Source: Reyranella sp. (lineage in GTDB: Bacteria > Pseudomonadota > Alphaproteobacteria > Reyranellales > Reyranellaceae). From it: 64,000 nucleotides of DNA. The stretch lies in NCBI RefSeq assembly GCF_017305915.1, contig NZ_JAFKJN010000024.1, forward strand, positions 54,655-118,654, in the 5' to 3' direction. Under the pieces are notes generated by a model. It was not told where the DNA came from. It made no database searches and was given only the letters and a program-made list of their open reading frames with translations. A program made the translations under genes and the position numbers. Below are positions 44,146-52,660 of this stretch, piece by piece. Numbering within the stretch: the first letter of the stretch is position 1; every line of letters begins with the position of its first letter.

Positions 44146-45354
44146 CTAGGCCAGCGCCTGGGTCAGATCGGCGATGACGTCGTCGGCATCCTCGAGGCCG
44201 ACCGAGATGCGCACGGTGCCGTCGCCGATGCCGAGCTTGGCCCGCTCCTCGGCGCCGATGCGCATGTGCGTGGTCGTCGCCGGATGGGTGACCATGCTCT
44301 TGGCGTCGCCCAGGTTGTTGGAGATGTCGACCAACTGCAGCCGGTTCAGCGCTTCGAAGGTCGCGTTCTTGCCGCCCTTGATGTCGAAGGTGACGACGCC
44401 GCCGAAATTCGACATCTGCCTGGCTGCCAGCGCGTGCTGCGGATGGTCGGGCCGGCCGGGATAGAGCACGCGGCCGATCTTCGGGTTCTTGGCGAGCGCG
44501 TCGGCGACCTTGCGGGCGTTGGCGCAGTGCCGGTCGATGCGCAGGCCCAGCGTCTCCAGGCCCTTGACGAACACCCAGGCGTTGAACGGGCTGATCGAGG
44601 GACCGGTGTTGCGGGTGATCGGCTGCAGCTTGTCGATGATGAAGGAGCGGCTGCCCAGGATCGCGCCGCCGAGCGCGCGGCCCTGGCCGTCGATGTACTT
44701 GGTCGCCGAGTGGACCACGACGTCGGCGCCGAACTCGAGCGGCCGCTGCAGGATCGGCGTGGCGAAGGCGTTGTCGAGCACGACCTGGGCACCCGCCTTG
44801 TGCGCGAGATCGCACACCGCCTTGACGTCGACGATGTCGAGCATCGGGTTCGACGGCGACTCGAACAGCACGGCCTGCGCCGGCGTCGACAGCGCCTTCT
44901 CCCACTGCGCGAGGTCGCCACCGTCGACGAACTCGCCCTTGATGCCGTACTTCGGCAGCAGCTCGTTGATGATGTAGTGGCACGAGCCGAAGAGCTGCCG
45001 CGCCGCGACGATGCGATCGCCAGACTTCAGCAGCGCCAGCAGCGCATAGAACACCGCCGACATGCCGGTCGCGGTGGCGATGCACGCCTCGGCGCCCTCG
45101 AGCGCGGCGAGGCGGTCCTGGAACATCGAGACCGTCGGGTTGCCGAAGCGCGAATACTGGAAGTGCGTGCTCTCGCCCTTGAACGTCGCCTCGGCTTCCT
45201 CGGCGCTGTTGTAGGCGTAGCCCGAGGTCAGGAAGAGCGCTTCCGACGTCTCATCGAAGCTGCTGCGCCTCAAGCCGCCGCGCACCGCACGGGTCTGCGG
45301 CTTCCACTTCTTGATGTCGGGCGCCGGCTTCTTGCGTTGGATCGTGCCGTCCAT
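44146..45354 (-). CDS. metZ: O-succinylhomoserine sulfhydrylase
   Basis: A 402-residue gamma-family PLP enzyme making homocysteine from O-succinylhomoserine and sulfide. YSRFGNPTVSMFQDRLAALEGAEACIATATGM, LFGSCHYI, the Asp in VVLDNAFATP and the PLP lysine in VVHSATKYIDGQGR are visible, as is the family C-terminal THPATTTHMRI. A strong GGAGAGGGAAC ribosome binding site precedes the ATG. The leader carries a SAM-II riboswitch and terminator, which agrees with methionine biosynthesis. Confidence 0.95.
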   Translation of the reverse strand: MDGTIQRKKPAPDIKKWKPQTRAVRGGLRRSSFDETSEALFLTSGYAYNSAEEAEATFKGESTHFQYSRFGNPTVSMFQDRLAALEGAEACIATATGMSAVFYALLALLKSGDRIVAARQLFGSCHYIINELLPKYGIKGEFVDGGDLAQWEKALSTPAQAVLFESPSNPMLDIVDVKAVCDLAHKAGAQVVLDNAFATPILQRPLEFGADVVVHSATKYIDGQGRALGGAILGSRSFIIDKLQPITRNTGPSISPFNAWVFVKGLETLGLRIDRHCANARKVADALAKNPKIGRVLYPGRPDHPQHALAARQMSNFGGVVTFDIKGGKNATFEALNRLQLVDISNNLGDAKSMVTHPATTTHMRIGAEERAKLGIGDGTVRISVGLEDADDVIADLTQALA

Positions 45355-45384
45355 GTTCCCTCTCCGCGCGCTCCCGCACGCAAC

Positions 45385-45420
45385 AAAAAGCCCCCGACCG
45401 GGAAAGGGCGGGGGCTTTTT
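45385..45420 (-). terminator. Intrinsic terminator in the metZ leader
   Basis: A 12-base stem (45385-45396 with 45409-45420) with an outer A/T part gives a GC-rich hairpin followed by a T-run on the minus strand, about 30 bases before the metZ ATG. It is the expression platform of the SAM-II element just upstream. The hairpin is also T-flanked on the plus strand. Confidence 0.9.
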
Positions 45421-45430
45421 TGAGCGCTCC

Positions 45431-45486
45431 GACCTTTTAGCGAGGTTTAACGTGGCCGCAAGCCGGTCGGCTCAAATTCCACGGTG
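45431..45486 (-). promoter_or_regulatory. SAM-II riboswitch
   Basis: Read on the minus strand, the segment has the SAM-II order: CGTGG (P1 5' side), ATTTGAGCCGACCGGCTTGC, CCACGTTAAAC (P1 3' side and following A-rich linker), and CTCGCTAAAAGG (the pseudoknot-closing GCTAAA). These are the conserved elements of the alphaproteobacterial SAM-II aptamer found before met genes. SAM binding should favour the adjacent terminator and lower metZ-tenA expression. Confidence 0.93.
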
Positions 45487-45493
45487 TTGCGGT

Positions 45494-45522
45494 TCTATAG
45501 GCGCGATGACCCAAGCACGCAA
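45494..45522 (-). promoter_or_regulatory. Sigma-70-type promoter of metZ
   Basis: On the minus strand, TTGCGT (45517-45522) and TATAGA (45494-45499) are separated by 17 bases, and the predicted transcript start falls at about 45487, immediately before the SAM-II aptamer. The fit to spacing and to the riboswitch makes this one of the better promoter calls in the window. Confidence 0.75.
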
Positions 45523-45541
45523 GCCCTATATTGGCAAGGCC

Positions 45542-46270
45542 ATGGCCGTGACATTGAAGCCCACCGTCGCGATCTCGGACGCCCAGGCGCAGGCGATCGT
45601 CGATCGCGTCGCGCCCGGCCGCCGGTTACGGCATCTCGCGGCCCTGCTGTCGGGCGAGATCAGCGCGGTGTTCGAGATCGCGCTCACCGACCGGCCGCCC
45701 CTGGTGCTGAAGGTCTATCCCGAAGCGCTGCACTGGAAGATGCGCAAGGAGATGCTGGTTGCAGGCCTGCTCGACGGACGGACGAGCGTGCCGGTGCCGC
45801 GCATCCTGCAGGCCGACGACAGCAAATCGCTGATCGCTCTCAACTTCGTCGTGATGACACGCCTCGACGGCGAGAGCGTCCTCGGCCTCGAGCAGCGGCT
45901 CGAACGCTCCCAGATCCTCGCGATCTACGAGCAGATGGGCCGCGCCTTGCGCGAGATCCATCGCATCGCAATGGACTCGTTCGGCTACATCGGCACCGAC
46001 GGCATCGTGACGCCGTCCACCAGCAATCGCGCCTACATGCTCTCCCGGTTCGAGCGAAAGCTCGGCGGCTTCGATCAGTTCGGCGGCAATCCTGCGCTCG
46101 CGGCGCGCCTGCGCAGCTATGTCGAGCGCAGCGCTGTGTTGCTCGACGGCTGCACGCGGCCGAGCCTGTGCCACTACGACTTCCACACCGGCAACGTGCT
46201 GGCGGTCGGCGACCGCCCGCGCGCCGACAGTCTCCTGCCCGACCTTGAAAAATACGCCATGCTTAGCTAA
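45542..46270 (+). pseudogene. C-terminally truncated APH-family phosphotransferase
   Basis: A 242-residue remnant of an aminoglycoside-phosphotransferase-type kinase. LAALLSGEISAVFEIALTDRPPLVLKVYPE is the N-lobe lysine region; LREIHRIAMDSFGYIG follows; and the Brenner motif HYDFHTGNVLA begins the catalytic loop. Sequence after it (DRPRADSLLPDLEKYAMLS) departs from the family and lacks the metal-binding DFE-type Asp and the GDPxxD region. The stop codon lies inside the operator of the toxin-antitoxin module that follows. Start at 45542; an ATG at 45506 is possible. Probably inactive. Confidence 0.7.
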
Positions 46271-46279
46271 GTTAGCTAA
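46263..46279. promoter_or_regulatory. Tandem TTAGCTAA palindromes, likely Phd operator
   Basis: Two copies of the perfect palindrome TTAGCTAA (46263-46270 and 46272-46279), one base apart, directly precede the antitoxin ATG. Phd/YefM antitoxins autoregulate through such short tandem palindromes. The first copy contains the stop codon of the truncated phosphotransferase. Confidence 0.75.
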
Positions 46280-46281
46280 TC

Positions 46282-46542
46282 ATGAAATACGTCAACACCC
46301 ACGAGGCGAAGACCCAGCTTTCGAAGCTGATCGCCGCGGCGCGCGACGGCGAGGAGATCGTGATCTGCCAGGCTGGCAAGCCCGTGGCGCGCCTGACGGC
46401 GATCCAAGGCGAGCGCAAGGTTCCTCAGTTCGGAATCTGGCGAGACAAGATCGTTTTCAAGCCCGGATGGGACTCGCCCGAAGCCAACGCCGAAATCGAA
46501 GAGATGTTCGAGGAAGCGATCAACAAGCCGGAGCCGGAGTGA
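46282..46542 (+). CDS. Phd/YefM-family antitoxin
   Basis: An 86-residue antitoxin. MKYVNTHEAKTQLSKLIAAARDGEEIVICQAGKPVARLTAI is the standard Phd N-terminal DNA-binding domain; the acidic C-terminal tail (WDSPEANAEIEEMFEEAINKPEPE) should wrap the toxin. Its TGA overlaps the GTG start of the PIN toxin by four bases, so the two are coupled. Confidence 0.93.
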   Translation: MKYVNTHEAKTQLSKLIAAARDGEEIVICQAGKPVARLTAIQGERKVPQFGIWRDKIVFKPGWDSPEANAEIEEMFEEAINKPEPE

Positions 46543-46916
46543 GACTGCTTATCGACTCTCACACGTTCCTCTGGATTCTCGGACGGCCTGAAGCACTTTC
46601 AAACACCGCGCGGCAGGCGCTTGGCGATCGCGACAATGAACGCGTCGTAAGCGTTGCATCGCTTTGGGAGATCGGCATCAAGGTTTCGACCGGCAAGCTC
46701 ATCGCACCGATGGAGCTCGACGCGGCGGTTCCTTTCGCGGCGGCGACGGTGCTGCCGATCTCCACAGCGCACATCAAACGCGTCCAAGCGCTTCCATTCC
46801 ATCACCGCGACCCATTCGATCGCATGATGATCGCGCAGGCGATCGAGGAAGGGCTGACGATCGTGACGCGCGATCGGATCTTCGCGGCTTACGGCATGCC
46901 GGTGCTGACGGCCTGA
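46539..46916 (+). CDS. VapC-like PIN-domain toxin
   Basis: A 125-residue PIN ribonuclease. The acidic active-site residues are visible: Asp6 in LLIDSHTFLW, Glu in ASLWEIGIKVS, and the Asp residues in HHRDPFDRMMIAQA, with TIVTRDRIFAAYGM at the end. The GTG start lies within GTGA overlapping the antitoxin stop. PIN toxins of this class cleave RNA when the antitoxin is lost. The module interrupts the phosphotransferase gene upstream. Confidence 0.93.
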   Translation: MRLLIDSHTFLWILGRPEALSNTARQALGDRDNERVVSVASLWEIGIKVSTGKLIAPMELDAAVPFAAATVLPISTAHIKRVQALPFHHRDPFDRMMIAQAIEEGLTIVTRDRIFAAYGMPVLTA

Positions 46917-46923
46917 GCGGCCG

Positions 46924-48621
46924 TCAGTGCTTCTGCTGGCGCAGCCGCTCCAGCGACTGCTCGCGCAGCTTGGTCAGCGTGATGCGCGAGGTCAGCGCTT
47001 CGGCGTCGGTCTTCACATGGATGATCGCGGGCTTGCCGGCGGCGAGCGCACGCTCGAAGGCCGGCGCGAAGTCGGCGGTCTTCTCGACCGTCTCGCCGTG
47101 TCCGCCGAAGGCGCGCGCGTAGGCGGCGAAGTCGGGGTTCTTGAGCTCGGTGCCGTGGACGCGCGTCGGATACTCGCGCTCCTGGTGCATGCGGATGGTG
47201 CCGTACATGCCGTTGTCGATCACCGCGATCACCACGTTGGCGCCGTGCTGCACCGCCGTCGCGAACTCCTGGCCGTTCATCAGGAAGCAGCCGTCGCCGG
47301 CCAGCGACACCACCATGCGCTCGGGTGCGGCGATCTTGGCCGCCACTGCCGCCGGCACGCCGTAGCCCATCGCGCCGCTCGTGGGCGCGAGCTGGGTCTT
47401 GAAGCCGCGATACTGGAAGAAGCGGTGAAGGAAGGCCGCGTAGTTGCCGGCGCCGTTGGTGACGATCGCATCGTCGGGCAGGCGCTGGTTCAGCCAGGCG
47501 ATGACCTCGCCCATGTTGACCGTGCCGGGCAGCGGGCCGGGCTTGATGTTGTCGAGATACTCGGCGTGGCCGTCCTTGACCGAGGCCGCCCACTTCTTGC
47601 CGTCGACCGGCTTCATCGCCTTGGCTGCCGCGGCGAAGCCCTGCATGCCCGCGTTGATCGGGAGCGTCGCCTGGTAGACACGGCCGAGCTCCTCGGCGCT
47701 GGCATGGACGTGCACCAGCTTCTGCTTCGGGACGGGAATGTCGAACAGCGTGTAGCCGCCGGTCGTCGCCTCGCCCAGCCTGGGGCCGACTGCAATGATG
47801 AGGTCGCAGGCGCGCAGCCGCTTGCCGAGCGCCGGCCCCACCCCGACGCCGAGATCGCCGACATAGTTGGGATGGCGGTTGTCGAACAGGTCCTGGTTGC
47901 GGAACGAGGCGCAGACCGGCAGGCCGTTGGCCTCGACGAAGGCGCGCATGTCCTTGCAGGCCTCGGCGCTCCAGCCGCCGCCGCCGACGATCACCATCGG
48001 CCGCTCCGACCGCTCGAGCAGTCCGCGCAGCTTGCCCATGTCGTCAGGCGACGGCGCGCCGCGGGCGATCTTGTAGGGACCGGCATCGGCGACCTCGACC
48101 TCGTCGACCAGCATGTCCTCGGGCAGCGCCACCACGACCGGACCCGGCCGGCCGTTGAGCGCGCGATGGAAGGCCTGGCTGATCAACTCGGGAATGCGGC
48201 GGGCGTCCTCGATCTGGGTCACCCACTTGGCCATCGGCCCGAACATGTGGCGGTAGTCGATCTCCTGGAAGGCCTCGCGGTCGGTCGTCTCGCGCGCGAC
48301 CTGGCCGACCAGCAGGATCATCGGCGTCGAATCCTGGAAGCCGGTATGCAGCCCGATGCTGGCGTTGGTGGCGCCCGGGCCGCGGGTCACGAAGGCGACG
48401 CCCGGTTTGCCGGTCAGCTTGCCGTAAGCCTCCGCCATGTTGGCCGCGCCGCCTTCCTGGCGGCAGATGACGTAGCGGATCGAATTGCGCTGCGCATAGA
48501 GCGCATCGAGCGCGGCGAGATAGCTCTCACCCGGCACGCCGAAGATGGTGTCGGTGCCGTGAATGCGCAGCTGATCGATCAGGACCTGCGCCCCGCTGCG
48601 GCGCGGATGTGTCGTCGTCAT
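46924..48621 (-). CDS. Thiamine diphosphate-dependent enzyme (acetolactate synthase-like)
   Basis: A 565-residue three-domain ThDP enzyme. The N-terminal Pyr domain has the catalytic Glu in YVICRQEGGAANMAEAYGKLTGKPGVAFVTRGPGATNAS; the PP domain carries VVSLAGDGCFLMNGQEF, where GDG and downstream Asn bind Mg-ThDP, followed by NGMYGTIRMHQEREYP. It resembles the IlvB family but lacks a small regulatory subunit gene nearby, so it may be a catabolic acetolactate synthase, sulfoacetaldehyde or benzoylformate-type enzyme. It ends seven bases from the toxin stop, on the opposite strand. Confidence 0.9.
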   Translation of the reverse strand: MTTTHPRRSGAQVLIDQLRIHGTDTIFGVPGESYLAALDALYAQRNSIRYVICRQEGGAANMAEAYGKLTGKPGVAFVTRGPGATNASIGLHTGFQDSTPMILLVGQVARETTDREAFQEIDYRHMFGPMAKWVTQIEDARRIPELISQAFHRALNGRPGPVVVALPEDMLVDEVEVADAGPYKIARGAPSPDDMGKLRGLLERSERPMVIVGGGGWSAEACKDMRAFVEANGLPVCASFRNQDLFDNRHPNYVGDLGVGVGPALGKRLRACDLIIAVGPRLGEATTGGYTLFDIPVPKQKLVHVHASAEELGRVYQATLPINAGMQGFAAAAKAMKPVDGKKWAASVKDGHAEYLDNIKPGPLPGTVNMGEVIAWLNQRLPDDAIVTNGAGNYAAFLHRFFQYRGFKTQLAPTSGAMGYGVPAAVAAKIAAPERMVVSLAGDGCFLMNGQEFATAVQHGANVVIAVIDNGMYGTIRMHQEREYPTRVHGTELKNPDFAAYARAFGGHGETVEKTADFAPAFERALAAGKPAIIHVKTDAEALTSRITLTKLREQSLERLRQQKH

Positions 48622-49027
48622 CTTTTCCCCTTAGCTCGTAGGTGAGCGCGCGAAACCGGCACCATATCTTGAATCGTGCGTTGCCACTCGCGCACCCCGT
48701 CGGCGGCGGGCGAACACGAACGGTTGAAGACGATACCGACCTCCCGGAATTCACGATCGAGCATGATTGTGTGACGTGCGTCGGCGCTTCTCAACCCTTG
48801 TGGACTCGGCCGCGGAATCAGCGCATAAGTGCGGCATAGCGACACTGGCCGAAGAGTATCCAAAGGAGTCTTCGGCAAAGACGCGAGAGAGCGCGAAATA
48901 CCGGTCAACGTCTTCCCCGTGAGCTTCTTGGTCATCTCGTCAATTGTCTTCGAAACGCTGGGACTGAAACTGTTCAGCAAGCGCGCGCCGGACTCCGCTC
49001 GTTCCTTCCTCCAGCCCCGAGCCTTGA
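48622..49027. other. Gene-free stretch between divergent genes
   Basis: About 400 bases between the ThDP enzyme and the RRM protein. It must contain both promoters and a fairly long RRM leader. No coding frame with family character was seen, and I saw no clear hairpin or riboswitch. Confidence 0.5.
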
Positions 49028-49693
49028 ATGAGTCGTAAATTGTTTGTGGGCAATCTGCCCTATTCGGTCACGTCCGAGCGTCTGCAAGAAGCTTTCTCCC
49101 AGTTCGGCACCGTAACCTCTTCGAAAGTGATCGTGGATCGCGAGACCGGCCGCAGCCGCGGCTTCGCGTTCCTCGAGATGGAAACCGACGATCAGGGCGC
49201 TGCAGCGATGCAGGCCATGAACGGAGCTCTCCTCGACGGCCGCTCGATCGCCGTCCGTGAAGCCGTCGAGCGTCAGCCCGGTGGTGGCGGCGGCGGCGGA
49301 TTTGGCGGCGGTGGTGGTGGCGGCCGCGATGGCGGCGGCTTCCGTCCGCGCGGTCCGCGTCCGCCCTATGGCGGCGGCGGGGGTGGCGGCGGCTACGGTG
49401 GCGGCGGTGGCGGTGGCTATCGCGGCGGCGGTAGTGGCGGCGGCTACGGCGGCGGTGGCGGCGGCGGTGGATACCGCGGCGCGCCGTCCGGCGACGGTGG
49501 CCCGATGCGCGACCGGCGTGCGGACTTCTCCGGCGGCGGTGCCGGCGGTGGCGGATTCGATCCGAACGCCGGTGCTGGCGGTGCTGGCGGCGGTGGCGAC
49601 GCGGGTCGTCCGCAGCGTCGCCGCGAAGGCGGCCCGCCGCGCCGCGAGCGCGATTACGAGCCGCGCAAGCGCGGCTTCGACGACGACCAGTGA
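49028..49693 (+). CDS. RRM RNA-binding protein with glycine-rich tail
   Basis: A 221-residue protein. An N-terminal RRM (about residues 1-80) has RNP2 KLFVGNLPY and RNP1 RSRGFAFLEM. The C-terminal 130 residues are Gly/Arg-rich, with GGGGGGYGGGG-like blocks and charged RRREGGPPRRERDY at the end. Such proteins are known cold-induced RNA chaperones in cyanobacteria and also occur in proteobacteria. The start lacks a strong ribosome binding site. A strong terminator follows. Confidence 0.93.
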   Translation: MSRKLFVGNLPYSVTSERLQEAFSQFGTVTSSKVIVDRETGRSRGFAFLEMETDDQGAAAMQAMNGALLDGRSIAVREAVERQPGGGGGGGFGGGGGGGRDGGGFRPRGPRPPYGGGGGGGGYGGGGGGGYRGGGSGGGYGGGGGGGGYRGAPSGDGGPMRDRRADFSGGGAGGGGFDPNAGAGGAGGGGDAGRPQRRREGGPPRRERDYEPRKRGFDDDQ

Positions 49694-49742
49694 CCTTCAT
49701 AGGTCACCAGTAAAATCTGAGGCGCATAAGCGCTGAAGGAAA

Positions 49743-49770
49743 CGCCGGAGCCCCGCTCCGGCGTTTTTCT
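49743..49770 (+). terminator. Intrinsic terminator after the RRM gene
   Basis: CGCCGGAGC and GCTCCGGCG form a 9-base stem with a CCC loop (49743-49763), immediately followed by TTTTTCTTTT. It lies about 50 bases after the RRM stop codon. Confidence 0.93.
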
Positions 49771-49811
49771 TTTGCGTCCGGTTCTTGCATGATCGTCAGG
49801 CGGAGGCGGAC

Positions 49812-50531
49812 ATGAAGCGACGAACCGCACTTGTGGGCTCGCTGGCGACATTGGCCAGCCCGATCGCGGCGCGTGCGCAGACCGCGGTCGACCTGCAGCT
49901 GGTGCTGGCGGTCGACGTGTCGCGCTCGATCGACGAGGTCGAGGCCGAGCTGCAGCGCCGCGGCTATGTCGAGGCGCTGACCAGCCAGCGCGTGATCGAC
50001 GCCATCCTGTCGGGCGAGCAGAAGCGGATCGCGCTCTGCTATACCGAATGGGCCGGCACGCATTACCAGGTCGTGGTGATCGACTGGACAGCGATCGACA
50101 GCCCGGCCGCCGCGCGCCGCTTCGCCGAGAAGCTGGCCGAGGCGCCGCGCACCTCGCAGAGCTGGACCGCGGTCGGCGCCGCGCTCGCCTTCGCCGGCCA
50201 GCGCTTCGACAATTCGGGCTTCGAGTCCAAGCGCCGGGTGATCGACGTCTCCGGCGACGGCCGCACCAACGACGGTCCGCCGGCTGAGCTGGTGCGCGAC
50301 CGGCTAGTGGCGCAGGGCATCGTCATCAACGGCCTGCCGGTGATGATGAACCGCAGCAACTTCGGCCGCCCGCCCGACAGCGGCCTCGACAAGTACTACG
50401 AGGAGAACGTGATCGGCGGACCCGGCTGCTTCATGATCCCGGCGGCGAGCTTCGACGATTTCGGCCGCGCCGTGCGCAGCAAGCTGGTGCGCGAGATCTC
50501 CGCGATCAGCCCGCGTGCAACACCTGCCTGA
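49812..50531 (+). CDS. Exported DUF1194 von Willebrand A-like protein
   Basis: A 239-residue secreted protein. MKRRTALVGSLATLASPIAARAQ is a signal peptide, and GGAGGCGGAC precedes the ATG. LVLAVDVSRSIDEVEAELQRRGYVEALTSQRVIDAI includes a MIDAS-type DxSxS motif; VIDVSGDGRTNDG and the conserved Cys region GGPGCFMIPA are DUF1194 marks. The family's role is unknown. The 3' end overlaps the convergent hydrolase by 26 bases. Confidence 0.9.
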   Translation: MKRRTALVGSLATLASPIAARAQTAVDLQLVLAVDVSRSIDEVEAELQRRGYVEALTSQRVIDAILSGEQKRIALCYTEWAGTHYQVVVIDWTAIDSPAAARRFAEKLAEAPRTSQSWTAVGAALAFAGQRFDNSGFESKRRVIDVSGDGRTNDGPPAELVRDRLVAQGIVINGLPVMMNRSNFGRPPDSGLDKYYEENVIGGPGCFMIPAASFDDFGRAVRSKLVREISAISPRATPA

Positions 50532-51840
50532 GCCGATCGAACGGCGCCGGATCGCGCATCAGCTGCACCGGCATGCCGAGATGGCCGAGGCGGTAGCGGA
50601 AGACGTTCGCGTCGGGCAGCCGCCATTGCCGCGCCAGGGCGAGGCCGTGCGGATAAGGCACCCAGCGGTCGGTCTCGCCCAGCACCGAGACGATGCGCGA
50701 CGGATCGAGCACCGGCCGCTCGGTCGGATCGATCGCCTGGGCGAGCGGCGTCAGCATCTCGCGCGTCCAGCCGGCCGCCTGCAGCGCGCGATCGATGCCC
50801 AGCAGCGCCGGCAGCTCGCCACCGAAAGTCACCTCCTCGAGCCGGCCGGAATGGCTGATCAGCATCATCGCATCGGGCCGCGCCTCGGCCGGCCAGCGAT
50901 CGCAATGGCTCGCGACCTGCTGCGCCACGAAGGAGCTGAGAGAGATGCCGGCGACCGCGACCCGGCCGCCGAAGCGGCCGCGCGCCCAGGCCGTGATCAG
51001 CGCCGTCTCGAGCGCCTGGCCGACGATCAGGTCGCGCGTGCCGCCCGGCGCCAGCGCGAAGAACGGCTCGCCGCCGTAGAAGCCCGGCATCGTGCGCATC
51101 CCGTGATAGGGCGAGATCGGCTCGATCACCCGCCAGCCCATCGCCGCCAGCTGCCGGCCCGAATCGCGGCCGGCCGCGAACTGATCGAGCTCGAGGCAGA
51201 GCCCGCTGCCGAAGATCAGGGTCTCGCGCGCGCCCTCCACCGGCTCGATCAGCCGCGCGTACACGGCCTCGCTGCCCGGCCGCTGCATCAGAGCCGGCGA
51301 CGGCGTCGGCGCGCGCAGCCAGCATTCGCTCAAGCCCTCGCGCACGAAGGGACGCGAGACCTCGATCGACCGCGCGTCGAACGCCGTGCCATAGAGCGCC
51401 GCTGGATCGACCGCGAGCGCATCGGGCGGATCGATCCGCCAGCGCGCGAGCGGCGGCCGGCGCGGAAACAGCAAGGGATAGAACATGCCGCGCGTCATCT
51501 GATGCAGCGTCGCGGCGCGGCGGCGGCGGCCGTCGAGCGCCCCCGGATCGGCGGCCTGCCCGGCATCGAAGATCGCTGTCTCCCAGGCCTGCCGTGCGAC
51601 GTCGGCGGCCCGCCTCAGCCGGCTGTGATGCGCCAGCAACGGCCGCAGCGGAACCGACGACCAGAAAGCCGGCAGCGATCCCATCTCCCCGCGGAACCGC
51701 GCTACGTCTTCGCCGGCCGCATTGGCCGCCGCCCACAGCCGCGACAACGGCATGTAGCGCCGCAGCCCGAACAGCCCCGCGACGTCGAGCCAGGGCCGCG
51801 CCAGCAGGGCGCCGAGCGGCGACTCCAACAGGACATTCAT
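50506..51840 (-). CDS. Large alpha/beta hydrolase-fold protein
   Basis: A 444-residue protein. A long N-terminal extension is followed by an alpha/beta-hydrolase core: the nucleophile elbow is GISLSSF (around residue 300), with a final YRLGHLGMP that could hold the catalytic His. The family resembles DUF-type alpha/beta hydrolases of unknown substrate. It is convergent with the DUF1194 gene. Confidence 0.7.
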   Translation of the reverse strand: MNVLLESPLGALLARPWLDVAGLFGLRRYMPLSRLWAAANAAGEDVARFRGEMGSLPAFWSSVPLRPLLAHHSRLRRAADVARQAWETAIFDAGQAADPGALDGRRRRAATLHQMTRGMFYPLLFPRRPPLARWRIDPPDALAVDPAALYGTAFDARSIEVSRPFVREGLSECWLRAPTPSPALMQRPGSEAVYARLIEPVEGARETLIFGSGLCLELDQFAAGRDSGRQLAAMGWRVIEPISPYHGMRTMPGFYGGEPFFALAPGGTRDLIVGQALETALITAWARGRFGGRVAVAGISLSSFVAQQVASHCDRWPAEARPDAMMLISHSGRLEEVTFGGELPALLGIDRALQAAGWTREMLTPLAQAIDPTERPVLDPSRIVSVLGETDRWVPYPHGLALARQWRLPDANVFRYRLGHLGMPVQLMRDPAPFDRLRQVLHAG

Positions 51841-51894
51841 CGACAGATACCGTATCGCACGGCATCATTGGCCGGTTTTGGAGGAGCGTAGAGG

Positions 51895-52638
51895 ATGTTC
51901 GTCAACGATCCCGTGACGCAGGCGCGTCTCGACCTGACGACGGCGCTGCGGGCGGCCGCGCGGCACGGGCTGAGCGAGGGCGTGTGCAACCATTTCAGCA
52001 TGGCCGTGCCCGGCCGGAAGGATCTGTTCCTGGTCAATCCGCAGGGGCTGCACTGGTCGGAGATCACACCGGCTGATCTGGTGATGGCCGACGGCGAAGG
52101 CAACGTCATCGAGGGCAAGTATCCGGTCGAGGCGACCGCCTTCTTCATCCACGCCCGCATCCACCAGGGCAACAGGAAGGCCCAGGTGGTGCTGCACACC
52201 CACATGCCCTACGCCACCGCGCTGACCTCGATCCAGGACGGGCGGGTCGAGATGTGCACCCAGAACGCCTTCCGCTTCTGGAACCGCATCGCCTACGACG
52301 AGATGTATGCCGGCGTGGCGCTCAGCAACGACGAGGGCGACCGCATGTGCCGGGCGCTCGGCGTCAAGGACATCCTGCTCCTGCGCAATCACGGCGTGAT
52401 CGTCACCGGCCCGACCGTGGCGCAGGCCTATGACGATCTCTACTACCTCGAGCGCGCGGCGATGGTGCAGGTGCTGGCGATGCAGACCGGCCGGCCGCTG
52501 CACAACATCGACGAGCAGCTCGCCGAGTTCACCGCGCGGCAGATCGCCGACGGCGCCGGGCAGGCCGACCTGCATTTCGAATCGCTCAAGCGCCTGCTCG
52601 ACCGCGACGAGCCGGGCTGGCGCCGCCTGGCGGCCTAG
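51895..52638 (+). CDS. Class II aldolase/adducin-family protein
   Basis: A 247-residue zinc-dependent aldolase-fold protein. GLSEGVCNHFSMAVPG, then VVLHTHMPYATAL (HxH zinc pair) and ILLLRNHGVIVTGPT (third His) match fuculose- and ribulose-phosphate aldolases. It could act on sugar phosphates or as an epimerase; the substrate cannot be read. GGAGG precedes the ATG by five bases. Confidence 0.88.
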   Translation: MFVNDPVTQARLDLTTALRAAARHGLSEGVCNHFSMAVPGRKDLFLVNPQGLHWSEITPADLVMADGEGNVIEGKYPVEATAFFIHARIHQGNRKAQVVLHTHMPYATALTSIQDGRVEMCTQNAFRFWNRIAYDEMYAGVALSNDEGDRMCRALGVKDILLLRNHGVIVTGPTVAQAYDDLYYLERAAMVQVLAMQTGRPLHNIDEQLAEFTARQIADGAGQADLHFESLKRLLDRDEPGWRRLAA

Positions 52639-52660
52639 AGGACGACACGGGGAGAAGACA

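Noticed and set aside
48618..48980. Possible 120-codon minus-strand gene in the gap before the RRM gene
   Set aside because: Its composition is mixed and domain-free, and it would occupy the promoter region of both flanking genes.
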